Source: an uncultured Succinivibrio sp.
Lineage (GTDB): Bacteria > Pseudomonadota > Gammaproteobacteria > Enterobacterales > Succinivibrionaceae
NCBI GenBank assembly: GCA_934218695.1
Contig: CAKQDA010000001.1
Span: forward strand, 140,146 to 204,145
Reading direction: 5' to 3'
DNA: 64,000 bases
In this document: in pieces, positions 1-8,611 of the stretch
How positions within the stretch are numbered: position 1 is the first letter of the stretch
Layout of the letters: each line of letters starts with the position of its first letter
Translations under genes and position numbers: made by a program
Notes under the pieces: model-generated
What the model saw: the letters and a program-made list of their open reading frames with translations, nothing else
What the model was told of the DNA's origin: nothing
Database searches by the model: none

Positions 1-672
1 ATGCTGGTTCTGCCTGCTTTCCTTGTTGTTTTCGGAGCCTCATTCTTTGCCTGTGTAGTACAGTTTCCTCTTTCAACAATCATGGGTGCGTTTAAATGTT
101 TCATCTGGACAATCGCACCTCCAAGACAGAACATGGATGCTCAGGTTGAGCTTTTAGTAGGTCTTTCAACCACTGCACGTCAGCAGGGACTTCTGGCACT
201 TGAAAATTCAATTGCTTCAGCCTCTGATGATTTTACCCGTGACGGTATTCAGATGATTGTTGACGGTGTGGATAAAGATGCCTTAAAAGAAATCTTAGAG
301 CAGGGAATAGCTGTTGAGGAAGCCAAATACGAACCATATGCTAAGATGCTGGAAGCTATGGGCGGTTATTCTCCTACCATGGGTATTATTGGTGCAGTTT
401 TAGGCCTTATTCATGCCATGTCACTTCTTGACAGACCTGATGAGCTTGGTCCTGCTATTGCTGTTGCCTTCGTAGCCACCATTTACGGTCTGGTTCTTGC
501 AAATCTTATCTGTCTTCCTGCAGCCAATCTGATTAAGGGATATGTTGCAAATATGACTATGTTCAAATACATGACTCTTGAGGGGCTGGTTTCAATTGCT
601 TCAGGTGAAAACACCATGATGCTAAAGCGCAGACTTGCTGTTTATGTTGGCGAGAAGAACGAGAACGCCTAG
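1..672 (+). CDS. motC: Flagellar stator subunit, MotA/PomA family (MotC-type), 5' end outside window
   Basis: Inner-membrane ion-channel subunit of the flagellar stator. The visible 223 residues open in the middle of a membrane helix (PAFLVVFGASFFACVVQFP), which in MotA/PomA proteins follows a first helix, so the true start lies left of the window and roughly 25-35 residues are missing; the ATG at base 1 is probably internal. The family signature after the cytoplasmic loop is present (GGYSPTMGIIGAVLGLIHAM, about residues 121-140), followed by the fourth helix (GPAIAVAFVATIYGLVLANL). A motB-like gene follows after 16 bp and then par/che genes. That is the position of motC in Pseudomonas-type clusters, so MotC is preferred over MotA; the distinction is by context only. 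Confidence 0.9.
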   Translation: MLVLPAFLVVFGASFFACVVQFPLSTIMGAFKCFIWTIAPPRQNMDAQVELLVGLSTTARQQGLLALENSIASASDDFTRDGIQMIVDGVDKDALKEILEQGIAVEEAKYEPYAKMLEAMGGYSPTMGIIGAVLGLIHAMSLLDRPDELGPAIAVAFVATIYGLVLANLICLPAANLIKGYVANMTMFKYMTLEGLVSIASGENTMMLKRRLAVYVGEKNENA

Positions 673-688
673 GGTTTAAGGGGCAGAA

Positions 689-1897
689 ATGAAAAAGAAA
701 CCACCTGAGCATGAAAATCTTGAGCGCTGGATGGTGTCATATGCCGACTTTATGACACTTCTGTTTGCTCTGTTTGTGGTTTTGTATGCTTTTGCCATGG
801 CAAAGCAGTCTGATGCCAAGTCTATTGCAGAGAGTATCGCACAGGCCTTTAACGAGAAATCAGTTGTAAGTTCACCAGGAGGTGCACTTTTAGTTCCTGG
901 TTCATTGGCTTCAAAGCTCTCTGAAGAGGTTCAGGAGGCTGTAAAGGCACAGCTTGACGCCAATCAGGGTGATACCGGTAAACAGATCATTGAAGATGGT
1001 GGTGTGATGATGAACTTCCAGACCACTTCCACCGTGTCAAATGAAAACCGTGATGATACAACCTCAGGTTCTGATGATGAGAGAGATGGTCAGAATAACT
1101 CAGATTCTGCAACTGCTGCAGGTGATCTTGTTATCTCTGAGAATACCGTATCAAAGAATCAGAATCCAAAATCAAACAATCCTGACGGTGGAGCACAGAC
1201 CGGTGAAGGCGGTTTCCAGGCAGGTGGTAGCGCTGACAAGTTTGAAAAAGGCGGTAAAACAGAGGTTGATGCCGACACTCAGGGGGAAGGTAAGGTAGGC
1301 ACACACTTTGATGCTGTAAGACGTTCTATCTCTGAAGCAATCTCTCAGTCAGGTATGGAAAAGTATATTGATATTGAAGAGGATCCTCACTGGCTGTCTA
1401 TAAATATCAATTCCGGACTTCTCTTTGCAAAGGACAGCGCTTCAGTTCTTGCAGCATCCCGTCCAGTGATCTCAAGAATAGCTGTTGCTCTGTCAAATAT
1501 TAACAACTACATCAGAATCAGAGGTTATACTGACAATACCTTTGTTCCAAACGGCATTTTCAGAAACAGTTGGGATCTGTCTGCAAACCGTTCTGTATCT
1601 GTGCTTGAGGAACTGGAAAAAGCCGGTATTGAACCTCAGAGAATGGCCGTAGAAGCTTTTGGACAGTATTCAAATAAATATTCAAACAAGACTGCTGCAG
1701 GTCGTGCCTTAAACCGCAAGGTTGTAATCGCCATCTCAAGATACGCAATGGAAAGACAGCCTGAGCTTGATGCCTCAAATGTACCTCTAAACGGTTCAGA
1801 CAGCACTGGAGAAGTAAGTGGAAAGGCCGGAACTTCCGATATTGAGGTGGTCCGTGGTGAAGGTAATTCTATTGAACTGAATTTTAATCAGAAATAA
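689..1897 (+). CDS. motD: Flagellar stator subunit, MotB family (MotD-type) with long linker
   Basis: Partner of the upstream MotA-type protein; anchors the stator to peptidoglycan. A single N-terminal helix (residues 16-38) carries the channel aspartate in SYADFMTLLFALF (Asp20). An OmpA/MotB peptidoglycan-binding domain occupies about residues 225-350 (IRGYTDN, then WDLSANRSVSVLEELEKAGI and the NRKVVI end). At 402 aa it is longer than usual MotB proteins (about 300 aa). The extra length is a low-complexity linker rich in Gly, Asn, Ser, Asp and Glu, about residues 110-205. A purine-rich AGGGG stretch precedes the ATG. Family assignment is firm; MotD rather than MotB is inferred from position in the che/par cluster. 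Confidence 0.93.
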   Translation: MKKKPPEHENLERWMVSYADFMTLLFALFVVLYAFAMAKQSDAKSIAESIAQAFNEKSVVSSPGGALLVPGSLASKLSEEVQEAVKAQLDANQGDTGKQIIEDGGVMMNFQTTSTVSNENRDDTTSGSDDERDGQNNSDSATAAGDLVISENTVSKNQNPKSNNPDGGAQTGEGGFQAGGSADKFEKGGKTEVDADTQGEGKVGTHFDAVRRSISEAISQSGMEKYIDIEEDPHWLSININSGLLFAKDSASVLAASRPVISRIAVALSNINNYIRIRGYTDNTFVPNGIFRNSWDLSANRSVSVLEELEKAGIEPQRMAVEAFGQYSNKYSNKTAAGRALNRKVVIAISRYAMERQPELDASNVPLNGSDSTGEVSGKAGTSDIEVVRGEGNSIELNFNQK

Positions 1898-1953
1898 TTT
1901 AATAGTATGTGGCACTGGTTTAAAAGTAAACATGAAAGAGTAGGGGAGCACAA

Positions 1954-2850
1954 GTGTTAGTCTGGTCAATTGCAAGTCAGAAAGGTGGTGTTGGTAAAAC
2001 AACAACCGTTGCTTCATTAGCAGGATGGTTCCAGAAAGAGAATCTTAAAGTGCTCATGATTGACACTGATCCTCACGCTTCACTTACTAGCTATTTGGGT
2101 TTTGACTACAATAACGTGGCCAACAGTCTGTATGATCTGTATACAGCTAAAGAACTGAATATAGAAGAAGTTCAAAAGTGTATTACTCATACCAATTTTC
2201 CAAATCTTGATATTATCGCATCTAGCATGACACTTGCCACAATTGACAGAAAACTGTCAGGCAGAGTTGGTGTCGGCAGAATCCTGACCAAGGCTCTTAA
2301 TTTAATTGATGATGAATATGATGTGGCATTAATTGACTGTCCGCCTGTTTTAGGTGCCTTAATGGTCAATGCCCTCGTGGCCAGCACCTCAGTTCTTGTT
2401 CCAACACAAACAGAGTTTCTGTCTCTAAAGGGACTTGAAGGTATGGTACGTACTTTCAATATCATGAAAAAAGCTGACAGCCAGTGCAATATCAATTTTA
2501 CAGTTGTACCTACTATGTTTGATAAACGCACGAAGGCCAGCAGGACCTCTCTTGATTTTCTAAAGGCTCACTACACAGACAATCTCTGGGATGGTCAGAT
2601 CCCTGTAGATACTCTATTCAGAGAGTCATCTCAAAGAGGTATGCCAATAACAATGCTTGATGAAAAGTGTCGTGGCGCGGTTGCCTACAGAAAACTGTTG
2701 GCAGATCAGCTTGTAAAGGAATTAACTGTAAACCCTGAGAGAATATCTCCTAATGCTGCTGCTTTAGTATCTTTAGAATCTGAGAAGCAAAAAAAGAAAG
2801 ACAGTGAACTTGAGATAGTTGCAGACGATATGGGATCTATGCTCGGTTAA
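1954..2850 (+). CDS. ParA/MinD-family ATPase, ParC-type chemotaxis array positioning
   Basis: ParA-like ATPase of 298 aa. The deviant Walker A motif KGGVGKTT is at residues 10-17, the switch region contains DTDPHASLT, and Walker B is VALIDCPPVLG. It starts with GTG at 1954, preceded by GGGGAG at good spacing; no ATG fits. In Vibrio and Pseudomonas the ParA homologue encoded between the stator/che genes and a CheW-domain gene (called ParC in Vibrio, unrelated to topoisomerase IV) recruits chemoreceptor arrays to the cell pole. The neighbours here match that arrangement: motC-motD before it, a ParP-like gene 29 bp after it, then cheW. The polar-array role is inference from context; the ATPase family is certain. 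Confidence 0.9.
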   Translation: MLVWSIASQKGGVGKTTTVASLAGWFQKENLKVLMIDTDPHASLTSYLGFDYNNVANSLYDLYTAKELNIEEVQKCITHTNFPNLDIIASSMTLATIDRKLSGRVGVGRILTKALNLIDDEYDVALIDCPPVLGALMVNALVASTSVLVPTQTEFLSLKGLEGMVRTFNIMKKADSQCNINFTVVPTMFDKRTKASRTSLDFLKAHYTDNLWDGQIPVDTLFRESSQRGMPITMLDEKCRGAVAYRKLLADQLVKELTVNPERISPNAAALVSLESEKQKKKDSELEIVADDMGSMLG

Positions 2851-2879
2851 ACAATATAAGAATTAAAAAAGGATTAAGT

Positions 2880-3899
2880 ATGTCATTTAATGAGATTGAT
2901 GACACTCTGGTAGCATACTTCAAGCAGATGCTTGATGAAGAGACAGCTCAGTCTGATGCAGGTTCTGATGAAAACGCACTGACAGAAAACGAGAAGGAAC
3001 TTTCTGAGCTGCAGCAGGAAGTTACACCAATTGAAAATGACAAAAGTTCAGTTGCTCAAAGCCTGTCTGAAACTGATGATATTGATTATGCTTCAGAAGA
3101 CTACGTGCCTCCGGTTCAGGAACAGCAGGTCGTTACAGAGCCAGAACTTCAGACTCAGAGTGCTGCCCTTGAAGAAACAAGTTCACTTCCTTTTGCAGAA
3201 CATAAGTCATTACAGACTCTGCTTGAGACTGTAAGCGATGTGGCAGCAAAAACAGATACAGCAACTGAAACAGAACTTGCTGAGCCTGCTACAGATGTTA
3301 AGTCAGAAGAGGCAGAGCCTGTAACAGCAGAGAAAACTGAAGTAGAGCAGACAGTTGAAGACGTAAAGGATGAGACTCCTGCTGTAGTAAAGGATAAAAC
3401 TGACGAAACCCCTCAGGAAAATCCTTATGAATGGGAAAACATTGAGATGCCGTCAGAATTCCAGGCACTGTTTTTCCTGGTAAAGGGAATTCGTTTTGCT
3501 GTACCTTTAGTAAACCTAGGTGGAATATTTCAGTGTGACAAGATCACTCCTTTATTTGGCAAGCCAAACTGGTTTATGGGAATTGCAGATATTCGCGGAA
3601 AGAAAATGAATGTCGTGGATACTCTAAAATGGGTAAAGTCTGACGCACCTTCTTCCGATAACTATGAATATATGATTGCTCTTGATAAAACATTATGGTC
3701 AATTGGCTGTGATGAACTTGAGGGAAACCGTATTTTGAGCAGGGACAGTGTCACCTGGAGACAGACCGCCGGCAACAGACCATGGCTTGCAGGCATAGTT
3801 AAAAAAGAAATGTGTGCTCTGCTGCATGTTGATGCTCTTATTAAGATGTTTGAAAATGGTGTTAACCTCAAAGATCTTGATATACAAATGGGTGACTGA
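2880..3899 (+). CDS. parP: ParP-like protein: acidic N-terminus plus C-terminal CheW-like domain
   Basis: A 339-aa protein in two parts. Residues 1-185 are low-complexity and strongly acidic (Glu, Thr, Val, Ala rich) with no recognisable fold. Residues about 195-335 form a CheW-like domain (FQALFFLVKGIRFAVPLVNL, then WFMGIADIRGKKMNVVDTL, ending ALLHVDALIKMFE). Vibrio ParP has the same plan: its CheW-like domain binds CheA and chemoreceptors while other segments bind ParC. Located between the ParC-type ATPase and cheW, as in Vibrio and Pseudomonas clusters. RBS AAAAGGA lies before the ATG. A coupling protein with an extended N-terminus is the alternative reading. Confidence 0.85.
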   Translation: MSFNEIDDTLVAYFKQMLDEETAQSDAGSDENALTENEKELSELQQEVTPIENDKSSVAQSLSETDDIDYASEDYVPPVQEQQVVTEPELQTQSAALEETSSLPFAEHKSLQTLLETVSDVAAKTDTATETELAEPATDVKSEEAEPVTAEKTEVEQTVEDVKDETPAVVKDKTDETPQENPYEWENIEMPSEFQALFFLVKGIRFAVPLVNLGGIFQCDKITPLFGKPNWFMGIADIRGKKMNVVDTLKWVKSDAPSSDNYEYMIALDKTLWSIGCDELEGNRILSRDSVTWRQTAGNRPWLAGIVKKEMCALLHVDALIKMFENGVNLKDLDIQMGD

Positions 3900-4036
3900 T
3901 CAAATATTTAGCAACAACACATTTAATTTTTTTGAAACTTCATTAAAATTAGTAATTAGATTGGAACGTTATGCTATGTGGCGATCTGAAATTTAACATT
4001 CGTTGCAAAACGTGTTCATTGATGAGGATTTTTTAG

Positions 4037-4543
4037 ATGTCAGATAAAGAGCAGAAAAAAGAAGAGACCAGCGCAGCCCTCGAGAAAAAGGGTGAACTGT
4101 TACGTTGGGTTACTTTCAAACTGGGAAATGAGATCTACGGCGTAAACGTAATGCAGGTCCGTGAGGTTCTGCGTTATACAGATATTGCTCCTGTTCCAGG
4201 TGCTCCTTCTTACGTTTTAGGTATTATCAATTTACGTGGTAACGTTGTTACTGTTATTGATACAAGAGCCCGTTTTGGAATTCCTCCTGCAGAAGTTACA
4301 GATAACACCAGAATTATGATCATCGAATCAGAAAAGCACGTTATCGGTATTCTGGTGGATTCAGTAGCTGAGGTTGCTGATCTGAATACAGCAGATATTG
4401 ATGATACTCCAAATGTTGGAACTGAAGAGAATGCCCAGTTCATCAGCGGTGTATGCAACAGAAAGGATGATCTGCTGATTTTAATCGATTTAACCAAGCT
4501 GTTCACAGAAACTGAGTGGAAGGAAGTAACCAATCTCGGTTAG
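4037..4543 (+). CDS. cheW: Chemotaxis coupling protein CheW
   Basis: Adaptor linking chemoreceptors to the kinase CheA. The 168 aa comprise a short charged tail (1-22) and one CheW domain: LRWVTFKLGNEIYGVNVMQV, VPGAPSYVLGIINLRGNVVTVIDTR (about 55-79, the signature loop) and ILVDSVAEVADL. Length is normal. RBS GAGGA is 9 bases before the ATG. A 137-bp gap separates it from parP, and a hairpin with T-run at 4590-4628 follows, so this is the last gene of the mot-par-che unit as it stands. In relatives a DUF2802 gene follows directly; here that gene lies about 2.2 kb downstream. Confidence 0.97.
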   Translation: MSDKEQKKEETSAALEKKGELLRWVTFKLGNEIYGVNVMQVREVLRYTDIAPVPGAPSYVLGIINLRGNVVTVIDTRARFGIPPAEVTDNTRIMIIESEKHVIGILVDSVAEVADLNTADIDDTPNVGTEENAQFISGVCNRKDDLLILIDLTKLFTETEWKEVTNLG

Positions 4544-4589
4544 TAAACAGCGCTTTGTAATCTTTTCATAATAAGTTACCTATTTAGAT

Positions 4590-4628
4590 AAAATGCAGCC
4601 GTGGCTACTGAGTCGTGACTGCATTTTT
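4590..4628 (+). terminator. Probable Rho-independent terminator after cheW
   Basis: A 9-bp perfect stem (AAAATGCAG pairing with CTGCATTTT) around a 20-nt loop ends in a T-rich tract. It begins 46 bases after the cheW stop. Confidence 0.65.
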
Positions 4629-4958
4629 ATTTCTTTAGAACAGTTAATCGCAAATTGAGCTGATCTGTGATTGCAACTATCTTTTTACTATTTATTCAAA
4701 AATAATTCAGAGCTTATGATCAGGTTAAGAAAAAAGATCTGAAATCACTTCAGTTAATTTATTGAAACCTTAGAAACGTTATGTTCACAATATTGATTTG
4801 CACCTTACCATTTGTAGTGGTTCTGACTATATAACTGTAACGGGCTGAAATGATATTGATCCTTTTATTTGTTCAATGACAATTGTAGCCTTAGCTGAGT
4901 TGTTAAAAAGTAGATTCGATAATGCATAATCAGATCAAAACGATAAAAAGACATAGAC

Positions 4959-5843
4959 ATGAGCAACAAAACATTTTTGCCACTGCCAGCAGGTTGCTAA
5001 ATCTTTACAGATTTAAGAAATGATAACTGCTACTATGTTGATAAAACTCCATATCTGAAGACTGTATTCTCTAGAGAAGACTCAACAGACATGACAGCTT
5101 CACTTGCAGGTACTTCTGTGCTCCTGTTTACAAGACCAAGGCGTTTTGGCAAGACTCTGCTCATGAATATGTTTGAAGCCTTTTTAAAGATAGACAGCCA
5201 CAATCCAGGAGACACCACACTACACAATCAACTCTTTTATGGAACAAAGATAACAGAGGACAAAGCATTCTGTGAAAAGTACATGGGTAAGTTTCCTGTT
5301 ATCTGCATTACCCTAAAGAATGTGTTTGGAAAAAATTTTGAGGATGCATATCTGAAACTTGCTGAAGTTGTAGCATTAAAAGCTCTGGAATTCAGTTTTT
5401 TAAAGGACAGTCCTGCACTAAACGGTGATGACAGAGATATATATGCAAAGATATCAAGCAGTGACTATCTGAAAATTGCTGATACAAAAGCAAAGTCATA
5501 TACAACCTCAGCTATCAAATCATTATCCTCAATGCTCTCCAAGCTCTTCAGACAGCCTGTATATGTACTAATCGACGAGTATGATGTGCCTTTAGCCAAA
5601 GCTCAGGAAAATGGTTAGCACAAAGAAATGGTAACCTTAATCTCATCATTTTTATACTTTCTAAAAGATCCACAAAAAGATCCTGATACCCTTCTGCCTG
5701 TCATAGGTAAAGTGATAATGACAGGCTGTTTAAAGGTAGCTAAAAACAGTATCTTTACAGGTGTGAACAATCTTGTGGTAAATACAGTTACTTCTCAGAA
5801 TATGAAACTGACAGGTATCATAGGTTTTCCCAAGGATGAAAAC
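4959..5843 (+). pseudogene. Decayed AAA-ATPase-like / PD-(D/E)XK gene, two nonsense codons and truncated 3' end
   Basis: One continuous frame from the ATG at 4959 matches the intact paralogue at 12732. It opens MSNKTFLPLPAG, then meets TAA at 4998-5000, where CAA would continue the protein. It resumes with FTDLRNDNCYYVDKTPYL and the P-loop-like LLFTRPRRFGKT, then a Walker-B-like VLIDEYDVPLAKA. A second stop, TAG at 5616-5618, lies where the frame would read Tyr-His. It continues through MTGCLKVAKNSIFTGVNN to GFPKDEN, where similarity ends abruptly near 5841-5843. The C-terminal half, including the nuclease domain, is missing. No frameshift is needed, so two point changes plus a deletion explain the state. 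The 3' end overlaps the end of bioG on the other strand. Confidence 0.9.
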
Positions 5844-6552
5844 TTAAAGGCTTTAACTTTTCTTTGTACAGATCAGAGTTGCTGTCTATCACTTTGTCAA
5901 AGTCTGTTATATGCACTGAAAAGACATTGTGATTTGCATTTTTTATTAGGTAGAGTTCTGTTTTACCTAATGAAGAGTAATAATCTTTCTGATACCTGTA
6001 TTTAAAGATTTTATCTGAATCCGAGATCAGCATTCTGTCATAGATAAAGCGTGAAGCAAAATTCTCATCCTTAACTAGAGCATCATAATAACTCTGAAGA
6101 GCGTCTAACTCGTCATTACATGATTTAGCCGAGCGCATACAAGGGTGCGAGTTAAAGATCTCAAGTTCTTCCTGAGAATTGCATAAATATTTTTCACGAA
6201 ACTGTAAAAAGTTTGTAACATCAATGCTTCTGAAGATCTTCAGAATATGCTCATCAAGACCTAAATTCTCATCAAAAAGGTTGATATTACCGTTGATGGA
6301 GATTTTAAGCTGAACTTTTGGCAGTTTATCAATGATAAGAGAGCTTATAAATACACCTGCTGAATAGGCTATAAGGTAAAATTTTCTGTATTTTGAAAAA
6401 TCAAAATCTATCTTTAAGTTGTCATAGTCATAAAAGATCATCAGATCTCTTTTGGAGGTTATTGCTTCAAACTGTTTATCGTCGCATCCCCAGCCTGACA
6501 TAAATATAATCAGTTCGTCAGAATGATTGTTTATAAGGAGTTTTGATTTCAT
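5818..6552 (-). CDS. bioG: BioG-like pimeloyl-ACP methyl ester esterase (DUF452)
   Basis: Alpha/beta hydrolase of 244 aa resembling BioG, the esterase that frees pimeloyl-ACP from its methyl ester before 7-keto-8-aminopelargonate synthesis in biotin biosynthesis. It has the early loop MSGWGCDD (18-25), a nucleophile elbow AYSAGVF with Ser64, and a late histidine in NANHNVF (His208). BioG proteins lack the usual lid domain and are close to this length. It stands alone, away from bioD-bioA at 61-63 kb. The last eight codons (residues 237-244, SFHPWENL) lie in the antisense of the AAA pseudogene on the plus strand, so the C-terminal tip appears to have been acquired at that junction. Family fairly sure; activity of this version not certain. 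Confidence 0.8.
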   Translation of the reverse strand: MKSKLLINNHSDELIIFMSGWGCDDKQFEAITSKRDLMIFYDYDNLKIDFDFSKYRKFYLIAYSAGVFISSLIIDKLPKVQLKISINGNINLFDENLGLDEHILKIFRSIDVTNFLQFREKYLCNSQEELEIFNSHPCMRSAKSCNDELDALQSYYDALVKDENFASRFIYDRMLISDSDKIFKYRYQKDYYSSLGKTELYLIKNANHNVFSVHITDFDKVIDSNSDLYKEKLKPLSFHPWENL

Positions 6553-6757
6553 ATATGCTACTCAAATTTGTGGATTTTATTAAATTACAGAAAACTAATC
6601 TGTTTAATAGGTTTTATTATAAACCTTAAATTACAGATTTTTTTCAACAAACGATTTTTGATCTGTATCAATGCTTTTATGAATATGGCTTAAGAAATTT
6701 TGCGAAGAACTCAAAGTAGTGATATATTTGATTTAAAATCAGATAGAAGAGAGCTTT

Positions 6758-7486
6758 ATGCATTCATATTTAGACATGTCCATGATGATAGTAATCGGTA
6801 CGGCTGTATTGCTGTTGCTGTTTATTCTTATCTCTTTTATCCTATCCTCTCACCGCTGTTCAGTACTTGAAAAAGAGCATGCAAGATTTAAGGCTGACAC
6901 TGAAGAAACTATCAAATCCCTAAAAGAGCTTAATGACAGATATGCTGCACAGCTTGAAAATATCGAAAGGAAGTCTAAGGTTTCAGAAACCTCAATTCAG
7001 TATTTAACCGGAAAACTTCAGGATATTACCGACAGACAGAATGATATCAGAAGCAATTTTGATAATATAAATGTAAAGCTAGAACAGCAGAAAAAAGAGT
7101 TTGAAAACAATTCAGTTGAAAACCAGCCTATCATTCTTGCAAAAAGGCTTTTAGCTCAGGGAATGAGCATTAACGAGGTTATTGCAAGGACCTCTCTGCC
7201 AAGCTATGAAGTTGAGATGCTCGCTAAGGTTCACAATCTTTCTGCATCTGCAGTCTCTGCCGCTACATCAGATATAAACACTGTTTCTTCAGCCCCCGCT
7301 TCAAAACAGACTCGTTCTGTTGAAGATGAGGTAAATGCACAGAGAGCAGCGTTTAATCAGCAGATGGGCAATAATGCTTTCAATACACAGACATCATCTC
7401 CAAGACCTGCACATCATGTTGCCAGTATGAAGGCTCGTGATGCCTATGGCATGGGAACCCGTTCCGCTTTACGTCGTCCAAGATAA
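6758..7486 (+). CDS. DUF2802-family membrane protein of the chemotaxis cluster
   Basis: A 242-aa protein with one N-terminal membrane helix (about residues 9-30), a coiled-coil region (about 33-125, many Lys/Glu heptads), and the DUF2802-type helix-turn-helix-like segment AKRLLAQGMSINEVIARTSL followed by PSYEVEMLAKVH (about 128-160). A disordered Ser/Ala/Arg-rich tail follows. In Vibrio and Pseudomonas a DUF2802 gene follows cheW directly; here the bioG gene and the AAA pseudogene separate the two, so its presence supports a formerly continuous cluster. Function is unknown in the family. The ATG at 6758 follows a GAGAG-type RBS. Confidence 0.8.
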   Translation: MHSYLDMSMMIVIGTAVLLLLFILISFILSSHRCSVLEKEHARFKADTEETIKSLKELNDRYAAQLENIERKSKVSETSIQYLTGKLQDITDRQNDIRSNFDNINVKLEQQKKEFENNSVENQPIILAKRLLAQGMSINEVIARTSLPSYEVEMLAKVHNLSASAVSAATSDINTVSSAPASKQTRSVEDEVNAQRAAFNQQMGNNAFNTQTSSPRPAHHVASMKARDAYGMGTRSALRRPR

Positions 7487-7493
7487 GATTAAA

Positions 7494-8021
7494 ATGAAAG
7501 ATAAATTATTAAAAGAGATCTCTAATCAGGCATTAGAGTTCAAGTCTCTTTATGCACAATATCATGATATATATGTAACTGCTGAATCTCTGACAGCAGG
7601 TTTAATCGGTGCTTCCATAGTTGAAATCCCCGGCAGTTCCGCCTGGTTTGACAGAGGTTTTATTACCTATTCAAATGAGGCTAAGATGGAACTTTTAGAA
7701 GTAAAAGATGAAACCATAAGAGCATACGGTGCTGTAAGTGAAGACACTGTAAAACAGATGGTAAAAGGTGCACTTGAACATTCATCTCTTGCAACTGTGG
7801 GCGTGTCTGTAAGCGGTATAGCAGGACCTGATGGAGGATCCGATTTAAAACCTGTTGGAACAGTATGGATGGGGTTTATGAGAAAAGGAAAAGAGCCTGT
7901 TGCCCACTGTTACCATTTTTCAGGAGACAGAGAAGATGTAAGACTAAAAACTGTGTTAAGAGCTCTACAGGGTCTGTCTGCACTAACACAGAACCACTCA
8001 CCTGTTTTCTCTGATCTGTAG
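7494..8021 (+). CDS. pncC: Nicotinamide-nucleotide amidohydrolase PncC (CinA C-terminal domain)
   Basis: Stand-alone CinA C-terminal domain of 175 aa, which deamidates nicotinamide mononucleotide to nicotinate mononucleotide in pyridine nucleotide recycling. Family motifs are clear: TAESLTAGLIGASIVEIPGS, FDRGFITYSNEAK, GVSVSGIAGPDGGSDLKPVG. The frame is open upstream to 7437, but the ATG at 7494 gives the normal family length and avoids overlap with the preceding gene, so it is chosen. It begins 7 bases after the DUF2802 stop and is followed after 8 bases by queD, suggesting one transcript. Confidence 0.92.
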   Translation: MKDKLLKEISNQALEFKSLYAQYHDIYVTAESLTAGLIGASIVEIPGSSAWFDRGFITYSNEAKMELLEVKDETIRAYGAVSEDTVKQMVKGALEHSSLATVGVSVSGIAGPDGGSDLKPVGTVWMGFMRKGKEPVAHCYHFSGDREDVRLKTVLRALQGLSALTQNHSPVFSDL

Positions 8022-8029
8022 GTAAAGAT

Positions 8030-8572
8030 ATGTATACCATTGATAAAAAGTTTGAGTTTGAATATGGTCACAGAGTCTGGACACAGACTTTAGATGAAAG
8101 ATTCAGTCTTGATAACAGATGTGTCTGCCGTCACCTGCATGGACATCATGCAGTGGTAAAGTTGCATCTTTCAGCAAAAGAACTTACTGACGGCATGGTT
8201 ACAGATTTTAAGCATTTAAACTGTTTTAAAAAGTTTTTAGATGATGTCCTCGATCACCGTTTTATCATTGATGAGAATGATCCTTTGTTTTTGCTCGACT
8301 CTGCCATCATCACAGACTATATTGATCATGGCTTTTACAGGACAGCCGATTTATCAACTCTTGATATTCCGGATACTCTGCCTGACGAGATTAGACTGTC
8401 GGTCGAAGAAAAGTATGACAGCTTTGTCATAGTGGATTTTATTCCCACCTCTGAGAATATCTGTAAGTGGCTTTATGATATAGCCAATGAGATGTTAGAT
8501 GAGCTCAATGTATATGTCTCTAAAGTGGAATTCCAGGAGACTCCGAAGTCACACTGCTCCTATGAAGAGTAG
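8030..8572 (+). CDS. queD: 6-carboxy-5,6,7,8-tetrahydropterin synthase QueD
   Basis: Member of the 6-pyruvoyl-tetrahydropterin synthase family. QueD converts 7,8-dihydroneopterin triphosphate to 6-carboxytetrahydropterin in queuosine precursor synthesis. The zinc ligands are visible as His14 (EYGHRVW) and the HGH pair His37/His39, with the catalytic-type Cys33 in C-x3-HGH. MVTDFKHL and LDHRFIIDEND are further signatures. At 180 aa it is longer than the smallest family members (about 120 aa), with an insert around residues 85-145. The end motif VSKVEFQETPKSHCSY is present. queE follows about 40 bases later. Confidence 0.93.
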   Translation: MYTIDKKFEFEYGHRVWTQTLDERFSLDNRCVCRHLHGHHAVVKLHLSAKELTDGMVTDFKHLNCFKKFLDDVLDHRFIIDENDPLFLLDSAIITDYIDHGFYRTADLSTLDIPDTLPDEIRLSVEEKYDSFVIVDFIPTSENICKWLYDIANEMLDELNVYVSKVEFQETPKSHCSYEE

Positions 8573-8611
8573 ACGGATATCAGTATTTGTTTGTCCAGGA
8601 TATGTCAGACC

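Noticed and set aside
1905..1921. TGGCAC upstream of the ParA-type gene as a sigma-54 promoter
   Set aside because: The -12 TTGC element is missing at the required spacing.
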